In this document: one piece after another, positions 15,753 to 22,979 of the stretch
How positions within the stretch are numbered: position 1 is the first letter of the stretch
How the letters are laid out: each line of letters begins with the position of its first letter
From: Lewinellaceae bacterium
Lineage (GTDB): Bacteria; Bacteroidota; Bacteroidia; Chitinophagales; Saprospiraceae
Assembly (NCBI GenBank): GCA_020636075.1
Contig: JACJYO010000010.1
Coordinates: forward strand, 151,013 to 215,012
Length of the DNA: 64,000 bases
Reading direction: 5' to 3'
Notes under the pieces: generated by a model
Told to the model about the DNA's origin: nothing
Database searches by the model: none
The model's input: only the letters and a program-made list of their open reading frames with translations
Made by a program: the position numbers and the translations under genes

Positions 15753-17093
15753 ATGAAACCGCTGAAAACATTCATCATTTATTCCAGCAAAGACAAAATC
15801 TTCCGCGCCGAACTCGAAAATCACCTGCGCCCGCTGGTGGACCTCGGCTGGCTGGAGCTGTGGAGCGACAAGGAAATTCTGCCCGGCGAACGCTGGGATG
15901 CTGCGATCAAAAAACAACTCGCCCAAACCGAACTTTTCCTGATGCTGATCAGCGTTGATTTTTACAATTCCGATTACATCCGAAGGGAGGAATTTAAAAT
16001 GGCCGTTGCCCGAATGGAAAAAGGCACTGCATTATTAATTCCAATTATTGTCCGTGACTGTCACTGGGAAATTTACCCGGTCATCAAGGATTTACAAGTG
16101 TTGCCGCAAAGCGGTGTAGCTGTGACGGATTTGGATTATTGGAAAAATCATGACAAAGCATGGAATGCTGTTGTTAAAGGGTTAGGAGTGCATGTGCAAG
16201 CCTTACAAACCAAATCTATTGCAGGAAAATCAGAGAAGTCTTCGGAAAAAAAAGTTGCATCTGTTATTTCTGTTGTTACCCAGGAATCTGCCAAGGTAGC
16301 AGCACAGCCAAAATTCAAAAACGGCGATACACTACGCGATCTGCCCTTCAGCCCTGTAATGGTTTTTGTGGAAGGCGGGCCGTTTCAGATGGGCAGTAGC
16401 GAGGAGAAATCAGAACAACCTATTCATGAGGTTACGGTGCCTTCCTTTTGGATTGGAAGGTACCCGGTTACTTCCATGGAGTATGACCGCTTTTGTGAGG
16501 ATACCGGCCGCCAAAAACCAGGTGGTCGTGGGAGATACCCCGTTACTCATGTTTCCTGGGAAGATGCGCAATTTTACTGTGAATGGCTTAGTGCTAAAAC
16601 CGGTAAAAACTACCGCTTGCCTTCGGAAGTCGAGTGGGAATTTGCGGCGCGGGGTGGTACGCTTTCAAAAGGGTATCAATATGCCGGTGGCAACGATTTG
16701 CTGCGGGTGGGCTGGTATCAAGGGAATTCAAATACAGGAATCCTACCGCAAATTGCGCAAATAGCCCTTGACGTAACACGGGGCTATTATCAAGGGAATT
16801 CAAATACAGGAATCCAACAAGTCGGTATAAAAGCCCCAAACGAACTTGGAATTCACGATATGAGCGGCAATGTTTGGGAATGGTGCCAGGATCAATGGCA
16901 TAATAATTACAAAGGCGCACCTGCGGATGGCAGTGCATGGGAGGATGGTGGAACGGGCGCCTTGCGCGTATACCGCGGCGGCAGCTGGCACAACGATCCG
17001 CAGGACTGCCGCGCCGCCAACCGCGACAACAACGGGCCGACGCTTCGCAGCTTCGACGTCGGCTTCCGCCTCGTCCTCCAGTCCGTTGGATAG
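15753..17093 (+). CDS. TIR - formylglycine-generating-enzyme-fold fusion, likely DGR target protein
   Basis: 446 residues. Residues 1-~145 are a TIR domain (FIIYSSKDKIFRAEL, WSDKEILPGERWDAAI, then SDYIRREEF with the putative catalytic Glu at 79). A Lys/Ser-rich linker (~150-195) leads to an FGE-sulfatase (SUMF1-like, C-type-lectin-related) domain at ~200-446: FVEGGPFQMGS, RYPVTHVSWEDAQFYCEWL, YRLPSEVEWEFAARGG, LGIHDMSGNVWEWC. The C-terminus reads RGGSWHNDPQDCRAANRDNN then GP..R....GFRLVL, the pattern of variable regions rewritten by diversity-generating retroelements. Segment YQGNSNTGI occurs twice (322-330, 346-354). The FGE fold here probably binds ligand rather than making formylglycine. 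No membrane segment or signal peptide is seen, so it should be cytosolic. Confidence 0.85.
   Translation: MKPLKTFIIYSSKDKIFRAELENHLRPLVDLGWLELWSDKEILPGERWDAAIKKQLAQTELFLMLISVDFYNSDYIRREEFKMAVARMEKGTALLIPIIVRDCHWEIYPVIKDLQVLPQSGVAVTDLDYWKNHDKAWNAVVKGLGVHVQALQTKSIAGKSEKSSEKKVASVISVVTQESAKVAAQPKFKNGDTLRDLPFSPVMVFVEGGPFQMGSSEEKSEQPIHEVTVPSFWIGRYPVTSMEYDRFCEDTGRQKPGGRGRYPVTHVSWEDAQFYCEWLSAKTGKNYRLPSEVEWEFAARGGTLSKGYQYAGGNDLLRVGWYQGNSNTGILPQIAQIALDVTRGYYQGNSNTGIQQVGIKAPNELGIHDMSGNVWEWCQDQWHNNYKGAPADGSAWEDGGTGALRVYRGGSWHNDPQDCRAANRDNNGPTLRSFDVGFRLVLQSVG
16963..17093 (+). other. Candidate DGR variable region (VR)
   Basis: The last ~43 codons of the TIR-FGE gene have a strong shift to GC-ending codons (about 37 of 42 sense codons). 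Every residue that departs from an Asn-rich template (CAC, GAT, GAC, AGC, TTC, CTT in place of AAC/AAT) can be reached by changes at A positions only. Invariant codons (CGC, GCC, CCG, GGC, TTC) fall at the usual VR anchor residues. No matching template repeat was noticed in the window. Confidence 0.65.
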
Positions 17094-17252
17094 CCATCCG
17101 GCATTTCCGTGAGCAGGCGACAGGTGGCCGCCTTGTCTGCACGGGTGGGGCTTGCGCGCCAGCCACCCACCCGATCTAGCAAGGGGCGGTGCCAAACGGA
17201 GCAAGGGGGGATTGGCGCGCAGCCCCAACGAAATATGGCGGACAAAGGAAAT
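17094..17252. other. GC-rich noncoding tail downstream of the VR
   Basis: About 160 bp of GC-rich sequence between the VR and the toxin gene. It contains overlapping inverted repeats: GGGTGG paired with CCACCC around 17140-17170, and an imperfect ~18-bp pair GGGGCTTGCGCGCCAGCC / GGATTGGCGCGCAGCCCC (about 17146-17163 and 17207-17224). It could be the 3' initiation/hairpin region of a DGR target or part of a GC-rich repeat. No ORF is credible. Confidence 0.4.
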
Positions 17253-17570
17253 TTATACCTGTTCAAAAATATCCGGCCCTCTTTTTACATGGATCACTGC
17301 CAAAATGAACACTTCGGTTTCACTTTGATTATAGATCAAAATGTAAGTATGCCGAAATACGGCACAGCGATAACCCTTGGCTTGTAGTTTGGTGTTTCGG
17401 CAATAGGAAAAGTGAAGGGATTTTGTGCTGAGCCCGTTGCCAAAGGCAAGCAGATCATCCACGTAATTTGAAGCAAATTCATCACCCGATTGGCTTTCAA
17501 TGAATTCGTACAGGTCGGCCAGCAAGGTTAGGGCATTTGCCGTCCAGTTTACGGCTTTTTCTGCTTCCAT
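17253..17570 (-). CDS. RelE/ParE-family toxin
   Basis: 105 residues, the usual size. VNWTANALTLLADLYEFIES is the RelE/ParE first helix region. NGLSTKSLHFSYCRNTKLQAKGYRCAVFRHTYILIYNQ matches the pattern L...P...R.l.. .gyR.. ..+yri+Y, and VFILAVIHVKRGP is the closing strand. Such toxins act on gyrase (ParE) or on mRNA at the ribosome (RelE); the sequence does not decide which. It overlaps the upstream antitoxin-like gene by 22 bp, so the two are translated together. Confidence 0.8.
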   Translation of the reverse strand: MEAEKAVNWTANALTLLADLYEFIESQSGDEFASNYVDDLLAFGNGLSTKSLHFSYCRNTKLQAKGYRCAVFRHTYILIYNQSETEVFILAVIHVKRGPDIFEQV

Positions 17571-17806
17571 AATTTGATGAATGCAGCTACTTCCGATGCT
17601 GGAACCAGCAATCTTTTTTCAACCTGTTTTTCGGAATCCTCAAGCAAAGTCAATAGTGTTTCCGTGTCCAGTGGGTCGCCAGGTTCCGAAAGGTTTTCAG
17701 TAGACCTCCTAAAGGAAGCAACCACCCCCAAACGCTGCAAGGATTTAAGAATATCGAGAAATGCTTCCCGATTAGATTCCGGTATTTGAATTTGGTAGGT
17801 AACCAT
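17549..17806 (-). CDS. Putative antitoxin of the RelE/ParE pair
   Basis: 85 residues, starting at the ATG at 17806. It begins MVTYQIQIPESNREAFLDIL and is acidic in the middle (LSEPGDPLDTETLLTLLEDSEKQ). The C-terminus, VPASEVAAFIKLWKQKKP, is basic. No clear HTH or RHH motif is visible. The antitoxin call rests on size, acidic composition, position and the 22-bp overlap with the toxin gene. A TATCTTTG box lies 17 bp upstream of the ATG. Confidence 0.7.
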   Translation of the reverse strand: MVTYQIQIPESNREAFLDILKSLQRLGVVASFRRSTENLSEPGDPLDTETLLTLLEDSEKQVEKRLLVPASEVAAFIKLWKQKKP

Positions 17807-18253
17807 CTAAAATTTCTTTTTACAAAGATAGTGGCAAATTTAGACAGTAATTCGAAGTCTTCCGGTTTTGAACTTGAATCAGAACCTGGAGGGAGACATT
17901 TTCACACGCTTTAACATTAAAGCCGGTGCCTTAATCCTGTTTTGGCACGGTTTTTTGAAAACAAAATACCATAAAGAGCTTAGCATTTGATTGGTTAATT
18001 GTTTTCATGGTTATGTTGTGCCATTCTGTCGGAAAGACGGGATGGCTTTTTTTTTACCCGCCGAAGCCTTGGCGAAGGCGGGTTCTGATACAGGCGTTAA
18101 AGCCTTGGCGAAGGCGGGTTCTGATACAGGCGTTAAAGCCTTGGCGAAGGCGGGTTCTCATACAGGCGTTAAAGCCTTGGCGAAGGCGGGTTCCCATACA
18201 GGCGTTAAAGCCTTGGCGAAGGCGGGTTCTGTCACAAGCGGTAAAGCCCCCGT
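17807..18253. other. Noncoding region between the TA pair and murB
   Basis: 447 bp. The right part is the 36-bp tandem repeat (18061-18243); the left part holds the TA promoter box. Nothing recognisable lies in 17831-18050. The plus-strand frame across the repeats reads KALAKAGSDTGV over and over and is a by-product of the 36-bp period, not a gene. Confidence 0.6.
17823..17830 (-). promoter_or_regulatory. -7 box (TATCTTTG) for the toxin-antitoxin operon
   Basis: Exact match to the Bacteroidetes TAnnTTTG box on the minus strand. It ends 17 bp before the antitoxin ATG, so the leader would be about 10 nt. No clear -33 TTTG was seen. Confidence 0.5.
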
Positions 18254-18270
18254 CTACGCCGAGGCTTCGG
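18061..18270. repeat. 36-bp tandem repeat, five copies, abutting murB
   Basis: Copies start at 18064, 18100, 18136, 18172 and 18208 with a strict 36-bp period, differing by one or two bases (TTCTGATAC, TTCTCATAC, TTCCCATAC). Each contains AAGCCTTGGCGAAGGCGGG, which with the first CCCGCCG makes a small palindromic hairpin. A diverged inverted copy (GCCGAGGCTTCGGTGGG, ~18258-18274) runs into the 3' end of murB. There are no unique spacers, so it is not a CRISPR. Confidence 0.85.
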
Positions 18271-19300
18271 TGGGTAAAATATTCACCTCGGGCTCCAGCC
18301 GCACTCCAAACTTTTTTTCCACGGAATCGATAATGGCGAAAGCCAGGTTTTTCACCTCCTGGCCAGTGGCGCCACCATAATTGACCAACACCAGGGCCTG
18401 TTTTTCATAGCAGCCGGTATTGCCCACGCGTTTGCCTTTCCAGCCACATTGTTGAATCAGCCAGCCAGCCGGAATTTTTACACGACCATCTGCCAAATTG
18501 TAGTGGGGAACTTCCGGATATTCCTTTTGAATCGGCTCCAGCACTGCGCGTTCCACTTCAGGGTTTTTAAAAAAACTACCGCAATTCCCAAGTTGTGCCG
18601 GGTCGGGTAATTTGGAAGACCGGATCCGGATCACGGCAGTGCTGATGTCGGCGATAGTGGGATTATGTACTCCCATTGTTTCCAGCGTTTTAGTTATGTC
18701 GCCATAGCTGGTATTGAGGCGGTGTTGGTTTGTAGTCAGGGAAAACGTGACCGAGGTAATGCAAAACCGGCCTTTTTCGGGCCCTTTAAAAATGCTGTCG
18801 CGGTAGCCGAAGCGGCAATCGGGGCGGTTGAATCGAAAACGCTTGCCGGTAGCCAGTTCGATAGCCTCCAGTTCGACAAACACATCTTTCAACTCGACAC
18901 CATACGCTCCGATATTTTGCACGGGCGCGGCGCCCACCGAGCCCGGGATCAGGCTGAGGTTTTCGATGCCACCGTAGCCCTTGCCGACAGCCCACAGCAC
19001 AAAATTGTGCCATACCACACCGCCACCAACGCGCACCCAAATGCGGTTTTTGAACTTCCGGGCTTCTGTAATGCCCTGGATGCAGTTGCGGAGGACCATG
19101 CCGGGCCAGTCGCGGGTAAACAAAATATTACTGCCGCCTCCAAGGATCAGCAAGGGTTGCGTTTGCACTTTAAGTGCGGCCCGGAGTTCGTCTGTGGAAT
19201 GGATGTCAGTAAACCGGGCAGCATGGGCAGCAATGCCAAAGGTGTTATACGGCCTTAAAGGGCTGTTTTCGCGGATCAATATGGTGTGGGTATCCGGCAT
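18254..19300 (-). CDS. murB: UDP-N-acetylenolpyruvoylglucosamine reductase, MurB
   Basis: 348 residues. PLRPYNTFGIAAHAARF and PLLILGGGSNILFTRDW are the FAD-binding motifs. IPGSVGAAPVQNIGAYGVELKDVF includes the conserved glycine loop, GYRDSIFK the substrate region, and GNCGSFFKNP supplies the catalytic Ser. LEPEVNIL at the end is the standard terminus. This is a type I MurB. It reduces UDP-GlcNAc-enolpyruvate to UDP-MurNAc with NADPH, a peptidoglycan precursor step in the cytosol. The last residues after LEPEVNIL (PTEASA) are encoded by the flanking GC-rich repeat. The start overlaps the stop of the upstream gene (TAATG), indicating translational coupling. Confidence 0.96.
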   Translation of the reverse strand: MPDTHTILIRENSPLRPYNTFGIAAHAARFTDIHSTDELRAALKVQTQPLLILGGGSNILFTRDWPGMVLRNCIQGITEARKFKNRIWVRVGGGVVWHNFVLWAVGKGYGGIENLSLIPGSVGAAPVQNIGAYGVELKDVFVELEAIELATGKRFRFNRPDCRFGYRDSIFKGPEKGRFCITSVTFSLTTNQHRLNTSYGDITKTLETMGVHNPTIADISTAVIRIRSSKLPDPAQLGNCGSFFKNPEVERAVLEPIQKEYPEVPHYNLADGRVKIPAGWLIQQCGWKGKRVGNTGCYEKQALVLVNYGGATGQEVKNLAFAIIDSVEKKFGVRLEPEVNILPTEASA

Positions 19301-20499
19301 TAATCTTTTTGTAAACAGTCCAGTTGGCGTTGCAGAAAATCGACGTTATACACGTCATAATCCTCGTAGCCGGTGCTCCAGGCGATGCGGATTTTATCGA
19401 GCAGTGTTTTCCGGAGTTTTTTCAGCATACCTCCTTCCACCACATACTGGCCGGAAAACGTAAACTGCTTTTTGTCTTCACTGGCCTTACCCTCGTCGGC
19501 GCGGAGGTTGTACAGGGTGTAGGTTTCGCCATCGAACAGCCGGAGTATGGCCACGCCGTTGCGCGGGAGGTTGCCGAAAGCGCGTTGTGCGTTTGCATCG
19601 TTGATGGTAAACCGCAATTGCAGCAGGTAGGTACCGCTGTTGGAGGCCAGGGAAGCATGGCAAATGATGTGGTCGCGATCCGGAAAATACGTTTTGAGCG
19701 AAGGGCTGGTGAAGCGGAAAATTTCTTCCTGCCCCGTCTCGCGCCGCAACTCGCCGGAAAAAGCATCGCGGGTATCGAGCGTAAGCACACAAGGGCGGGG
19801 TGGGGGATTGCGCATCACATCGGTGGCAGGGTCATAGGTTTTGATCGTTGGGCGGCTGTTGCGCTGTTTTTTTTCTTTTTTTGATTTGGCTTGTTCCGGT
19901 TCTTCCGGGCTGGTCTCCTGCGATGTTGAATCCGGCATTTCCGGTGTTTCAATAACAACTACCGTCTCGGGGTCAGAAATGGCCGGAACGCCTATGACCT
20001 CAGCAATGGGTACTTCAGCGGGTTGTTCGGGTTCAGGCAAGAGCGCGGCAAGTTTTTTATACGCCTTCGGCAAATTTTTCCGCAGATCGGCAGAGTCCAA
20101 CTCCGCAGTTTCAAGCACCAATTCAACAGGTTTTGCTGCTTTTTTTTGTTGTTTCAGCGCACTTTTTTCGGCGCTTTTAGCGGCTTTCAGGGCTTTAGCG
20201 ATCACCTCGCGTTCTTCTTTTGTTGCGAGCGTATCGGCTTTGGATGCAGCCATTTGATCATCGAGCACTTCGCGTTCCAGCGTGGCGCGGCTGGCTTGCC
20301 GGTCAAATACGGCCTGGATGTCGAGTGCCTGATTTGCCAGATTCCGGGCAAATGATTTTACCGTGAATTCGGGCAGGCTGTCGAGATCTTCGGGTAAGGG
20401 ATCAAGGTTTGGAAATTCCGGGTTTTGCGCAACCAGACCCGATAGCCCGCCCAACGCGAGGAGGTTTAAGAGGATAAAATGGAAAAGTTTGTTCTTCAT
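19300..20499 (-). CDS. Secreted protein of unknown function coupled to murB
   Basis: 399 residues. Signal peptide at 1-24 (FILLNLLALGGLSGLVAQ). The first half is low-complexity and charged, rich in Ala, Lys, Glu and Pro (KALKAAKSAEKSALKQQKKAAK; QAKSKKEKKQ), probably an extended periplasmic spacer. The C-terminal ~180 residues look globular (PCVLTLDTRDAFSGELRRETG to the end) but match no family I know. The gene overlaps murB by one base and has its own -7 box upstream, so it heads a two-gene operon with murB. A cell-envelope role is an inference from that linkage only. Confidence 0.75.
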   Translation of the reverse strand: MKNKLFHFILLNLLALGGLSGLVAQNPEFPNLDPLPEDLDSLPEFTVKSFARNLANQALDIQAVFDRQASRATLEREVLDDQMAASKADTLATKEEREVIAKALKAAKSAEKSALKQQKKAAKPVELVLETAELDSADLRKNLPKAYKKLAALLPEPEQPAEVPIAEVIGVPAISDPETVVVIETPEMPDSTSQETSPEEPEQAKSKKEKKQRNSRPTIKTYDPATDVMRNPPPRPCVLTLDTRDAFSGELRRETGQEEIFRFTSPSLKTYFPDRDHIICHASLASNSGTYLLQLRFTINDANAQRAFGNLPRNGVAILRLFDGETYTLYNLRADEGKASEDKKQFTFSGQYVVEGGMLKKLRKTLLDKIRIAWSTGYEDYDVYNVDFLQRQLDCLQKD

Positions 20500-20565
20500 A
20501 GCTATGCAATAGCCGTCTGGCGATTTAAACTGAGTGTTTTACCCAGAGGCGCTAATTTGCGCCCG

Positions 20566-20573
20566 CAAAAGTA
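20566..20573 (-). promoter_or_regulatory. -7 box (TACTTTTG) for the murB operon
   Basis: Exact TAnnTTTG match on the minus strand, about 67 bp upstream of the ATG at 20499, in the 95-bp gap shared with the divergent prolyl oligopeptidase gene. Confidence 0.5.
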
Positions 20574-20594
20574 ATTTTCATAAAGTTTCTAACG

Positions 20595-22763
20595 ATGCGA
20601 ACGTCTAATTTTAAAATTTGTTGGTACCTGTCGTCCTTGTTGCTGGCTGCTTCCTGCGGCCCTGCCGGCGACGCCGGCACCAAATCACAATCCATGGACT
20701 ATAAAAAAATCCCGGTTACCTACCCCGACACCCGCCAGGATGCCGCTGTTACGGATATTTATTTTGGCGACACCATCAACGACCCTTACCGCTGGCTCGA
20801 AGACGACCAAAGCGACGAAACCAAAAGCTGGGTGCAAGCCGAAAACAAGCTGACCTTCGGCTACCTGGAGCAGATTCCCTTCCGGGAAAAAATTAAAGAC
20901 CGACTGGAGGCGATCTGGGATTTTGAAAAATACGGCGCACCCTTTAAAAAAGCAGGCATTTATTATTTTTTCAAAAACAGCGGCCTGCAGAATCAAAGCG
21001 TTTTGTACCGCCAGCAAACGCTGGATGGCGACCCGGAGACGGTGCTCGATCCGAATACCTTTAGCGCCGATGGCACCACGTCTTTGCAGGAATACAGTTT
21101 TTCAAAAGACGGCCGCTACCTGGCTTATTGCATTTCTGAAGGGGGATCTGATTGGCGCACTATTTTGGTGCGCGACCTCGAAAAGGGCGAACAACTGACC
21201 GATAAGGTGCAGTGGGCCAAGTTTACCGAAATCGGGTGGGCCGGCAACGGATTTTATTACACCCGGTACCCCGAGCCCAGCGCCGGCGATAAACTCAAAG
21301 GGGCCAATCAGGCCAGCGCCATTTATTTTCACACCCTGGGTACGGACCAGTCTGCCGACAAACTGATTTACAGCGACCGGGCACATCCGAACTATTATTT
21401 TAATGCCGCCACCACCGATGATGAGCGCTTCCTCTGCCTCTACGGCGCCGAAAGTACCAGCGGCAACATGCTGTACATCAAAGACCTGAGCAAACCCAAT
21501 GCGGCATTCGTTCCAATCTATACCCAATTTGATCACGAATTTACTGTTGTGGAGAACATCGGCGACCAGTTGCTGGTGCGCACAAACCACAATGCTCCCA
21601 ACCAACAATTGATCCGTATCAGCATGGCAAAACCTGCTGCGGAACATTGGCAAACAGTCATTGCCGAGGATAAAAACGATGTGTTGGAAAGCGCCGTGGT
21701 TTGCGGCGAAAAAATTGTGTGCAGTTACTTGCACAATGCCTCCAACGCCATGCGGGTGTTCAGCCTGGAGGGTGCGCCTCTGAAAGAAATTGTGTTGCCT
21801 GAAATCGGGACCGTATCGACTATTCGTGGGGAGAAGGGCGAACAGCAGGCTTTTTTCTCCTTCCAGTCGTATTTACGGCCTTCAACAATTTATGCGCTCA
21901 ATATGGCGTCGTTGGAATCGTCCATTTTTAAGGCGCCTAAACTGGATTTTAATTCCGATGCGTTCACGACTGAACAAGTTTGGTTTACCAGCAAAGACGG
22001 CACAAAGGTGCCCATGTTCATTACCCGGAAAAAGAATATTGCTCTGGATGGGCAAAACGTGACGCTGTTGTACGGCTATGGCGGATTCAATATTTCCCTG
22101 ACACCCGGTTTTTCCGCATCGCGGGCAGCCTTGCTTGAAAACAATGGCATTTACGCCGTGGCTAATATTCGCGGCGGCGGCGAGTTTGGAGAAAAATGGC
22201 ATAAGGCCGGCACGAAATGCGAAAAGCAAAATGTGTTTGACGACTTTATTGCTGCCGCCGAATTTTTGGTTGAGAAAAAATACACCTCCCCGGCGCATTT
22301 AGCCATTGAGGGCGGCTCGAACGGTGGATTGCTGGTCGGCGCCTGTATGACCCAGCGCCCCGATCTGTTTGGGGTATGCTTTCCGCGGGTTGGCGTGCTC
22401 GATATGTTGCGGTACCACAAATTTACCATCGGCTATGCCTGGGCGATCGATTACGGTCGCAGCGATGTGGAAACGGAATATCCCTGCCTGATCAAGTATT
22501 CGCCGTTGCATAATGTGAAAAATACGGCATACCCGTCCACGATGATCACCACGGCCGATCATGACGACCGGGTGGTGCCGGCACACTCTTTTAAATATGC
22601 AGCGGCGCTTCAGGCACACCAGCAGGGCGAAAATCCGATTCTGATCCGCATTGAAACCAGTGCCGGCCACGGCGCCGGCAAACCGACCAGCAAGCTGCTC
22701 GAAGAAGCAGCCGACATGCTGGCGTTTATGTATTATCAAATGGCAACACCGGTGGTGTATTGA
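20595..22763 (+). CDS. Prolyl oligopeptidase family (S9A) serine peptidase, lipoprotein
   Basis: 722 residues. Lipoprotein signal with lipobox LLAASC near residue 20. An N-terminal beta-propeller region (DPYRWLEDDQSDETKSWVQAEN is the S9A entry motif) is followed by an alpha/beta-hydrolase domain. Catalytic residues are visible: Ser in GGSNGGLLVG, Asp in ADHDDRVVPAHS and His in SAGHGAGK. These enzymes cut short proline-containing peptides on the carboxyl side of Pro. Lipidation would place it in the periplasm or on the outer membrane, probably for peptide scavenging. It is convergent with corA, with a heptamer-array element between. Confidence 0.95.
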   Translation: MRTSNFKICWYLSSLLLAASCGPAGDAGTKSQSMDYKKIPVTYPDTRQDAAVTDIYFGDTINDPYRWLEDDQSDETKSWVQAENKLTFGYLEQIPFREKIKDRLEAIWDFEKYGAPFKKAGIYYFFKNSGLQNQSVLYRQQTLDGDPETVLDPNTFSADGTTSLQEYSFSKDGRYLAYCISEGGSDWRTILVRDLEKGEQLTDKVQWAKFTEIGWAGNGFYYTRYPEPSAGDKLKGANQASAIYFHTLGTDQSADKLIYSDRAHPNYYFNAATTDDERFLCLYGAESTSGNMLYIKDLSKPNAAFVPIYTQFDHEFTVVENIGDQLLVRTNHNAPNQQLIRISMAKPAAEHWQTVIAEDKNDVLESAVVCGEKIVCSYLHNASNAMRVFSLEGAPLKEIVLPEIGTVSTIRGEKGEQQAFFSFQSYLRPSTIYALNMASLESSIFKAPKLDFNSDAFTTEQVWFTSKDGTKVPMFITRKKNIALDGQNVTLLYGYGGFNISLTPGFSASRAALLENNGIYAVANIRGGGEFGEKWHKAGTKCEKQNVFDDFIAAAEFLVEKKYTSPAHLAIEGGSNGGLLVGACMTQRPDLFGVCFPRVGVLDMLRYHKFTIGYAWAIDYGRSDVETEYPCLIKYSPLHNVKNTAYPSTMITTADHDDRVVPAHSFKYAAALQAHQQGENPILIRIETSAGHGAGKPTSKLLEEAADMLAFMYYQMATPVVY

Positions 22764-22764
22764 C

Positions 22765-22979
22765 GAGTTTCAAGTGCGGATTGCGGAATACGGATTGCGG
22801 AATACGGATTGCGGAATACGGATTGCGGAATACGGATTGCGAAATACGGATTATTCAACATTCCAGATTAATAAAGTTTTACATCAATTTGTAAACATTC
22901 ATAATGCCACCAATTACAGTTTAACAAAAGGTGAACAAATCCGCAATCCGCAATCCGCACTCGAAACTCCGTACTCATC
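22765..22979. repeat. Heptamer-array hairpin element D, left arm expanded
   Basis: The left arm (22765-22860) alternates ATTGCGG and AATACGG for about five 14-bp repeats and ends ATTCAACA. The right arm (22927-22979) starts AAAGGTGAACA and has only three units (AATCCGC). The outermost bases still pair: GAGTTTCAAGTGCGGATTGC with its near-complement at the far right end (about 21 of 22). The loop of ~66 bp is AT-rich. It lies between convergent genes and reaches the last codon of corA. Confidence 0.85.

Noticed and set aside
18061..18243. CRISPR-like array
   Set aside because: The 36-bp units are contiguous with no unique spacers, and no cas gene is present.
17991..18380. Plus-strand frame repeating KALAKAGSDTGV
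   Set aside because: It is produced by the 36-bp tandem repeat having a length divisible by three. It overlaps murB and lacks a convincing start or function.
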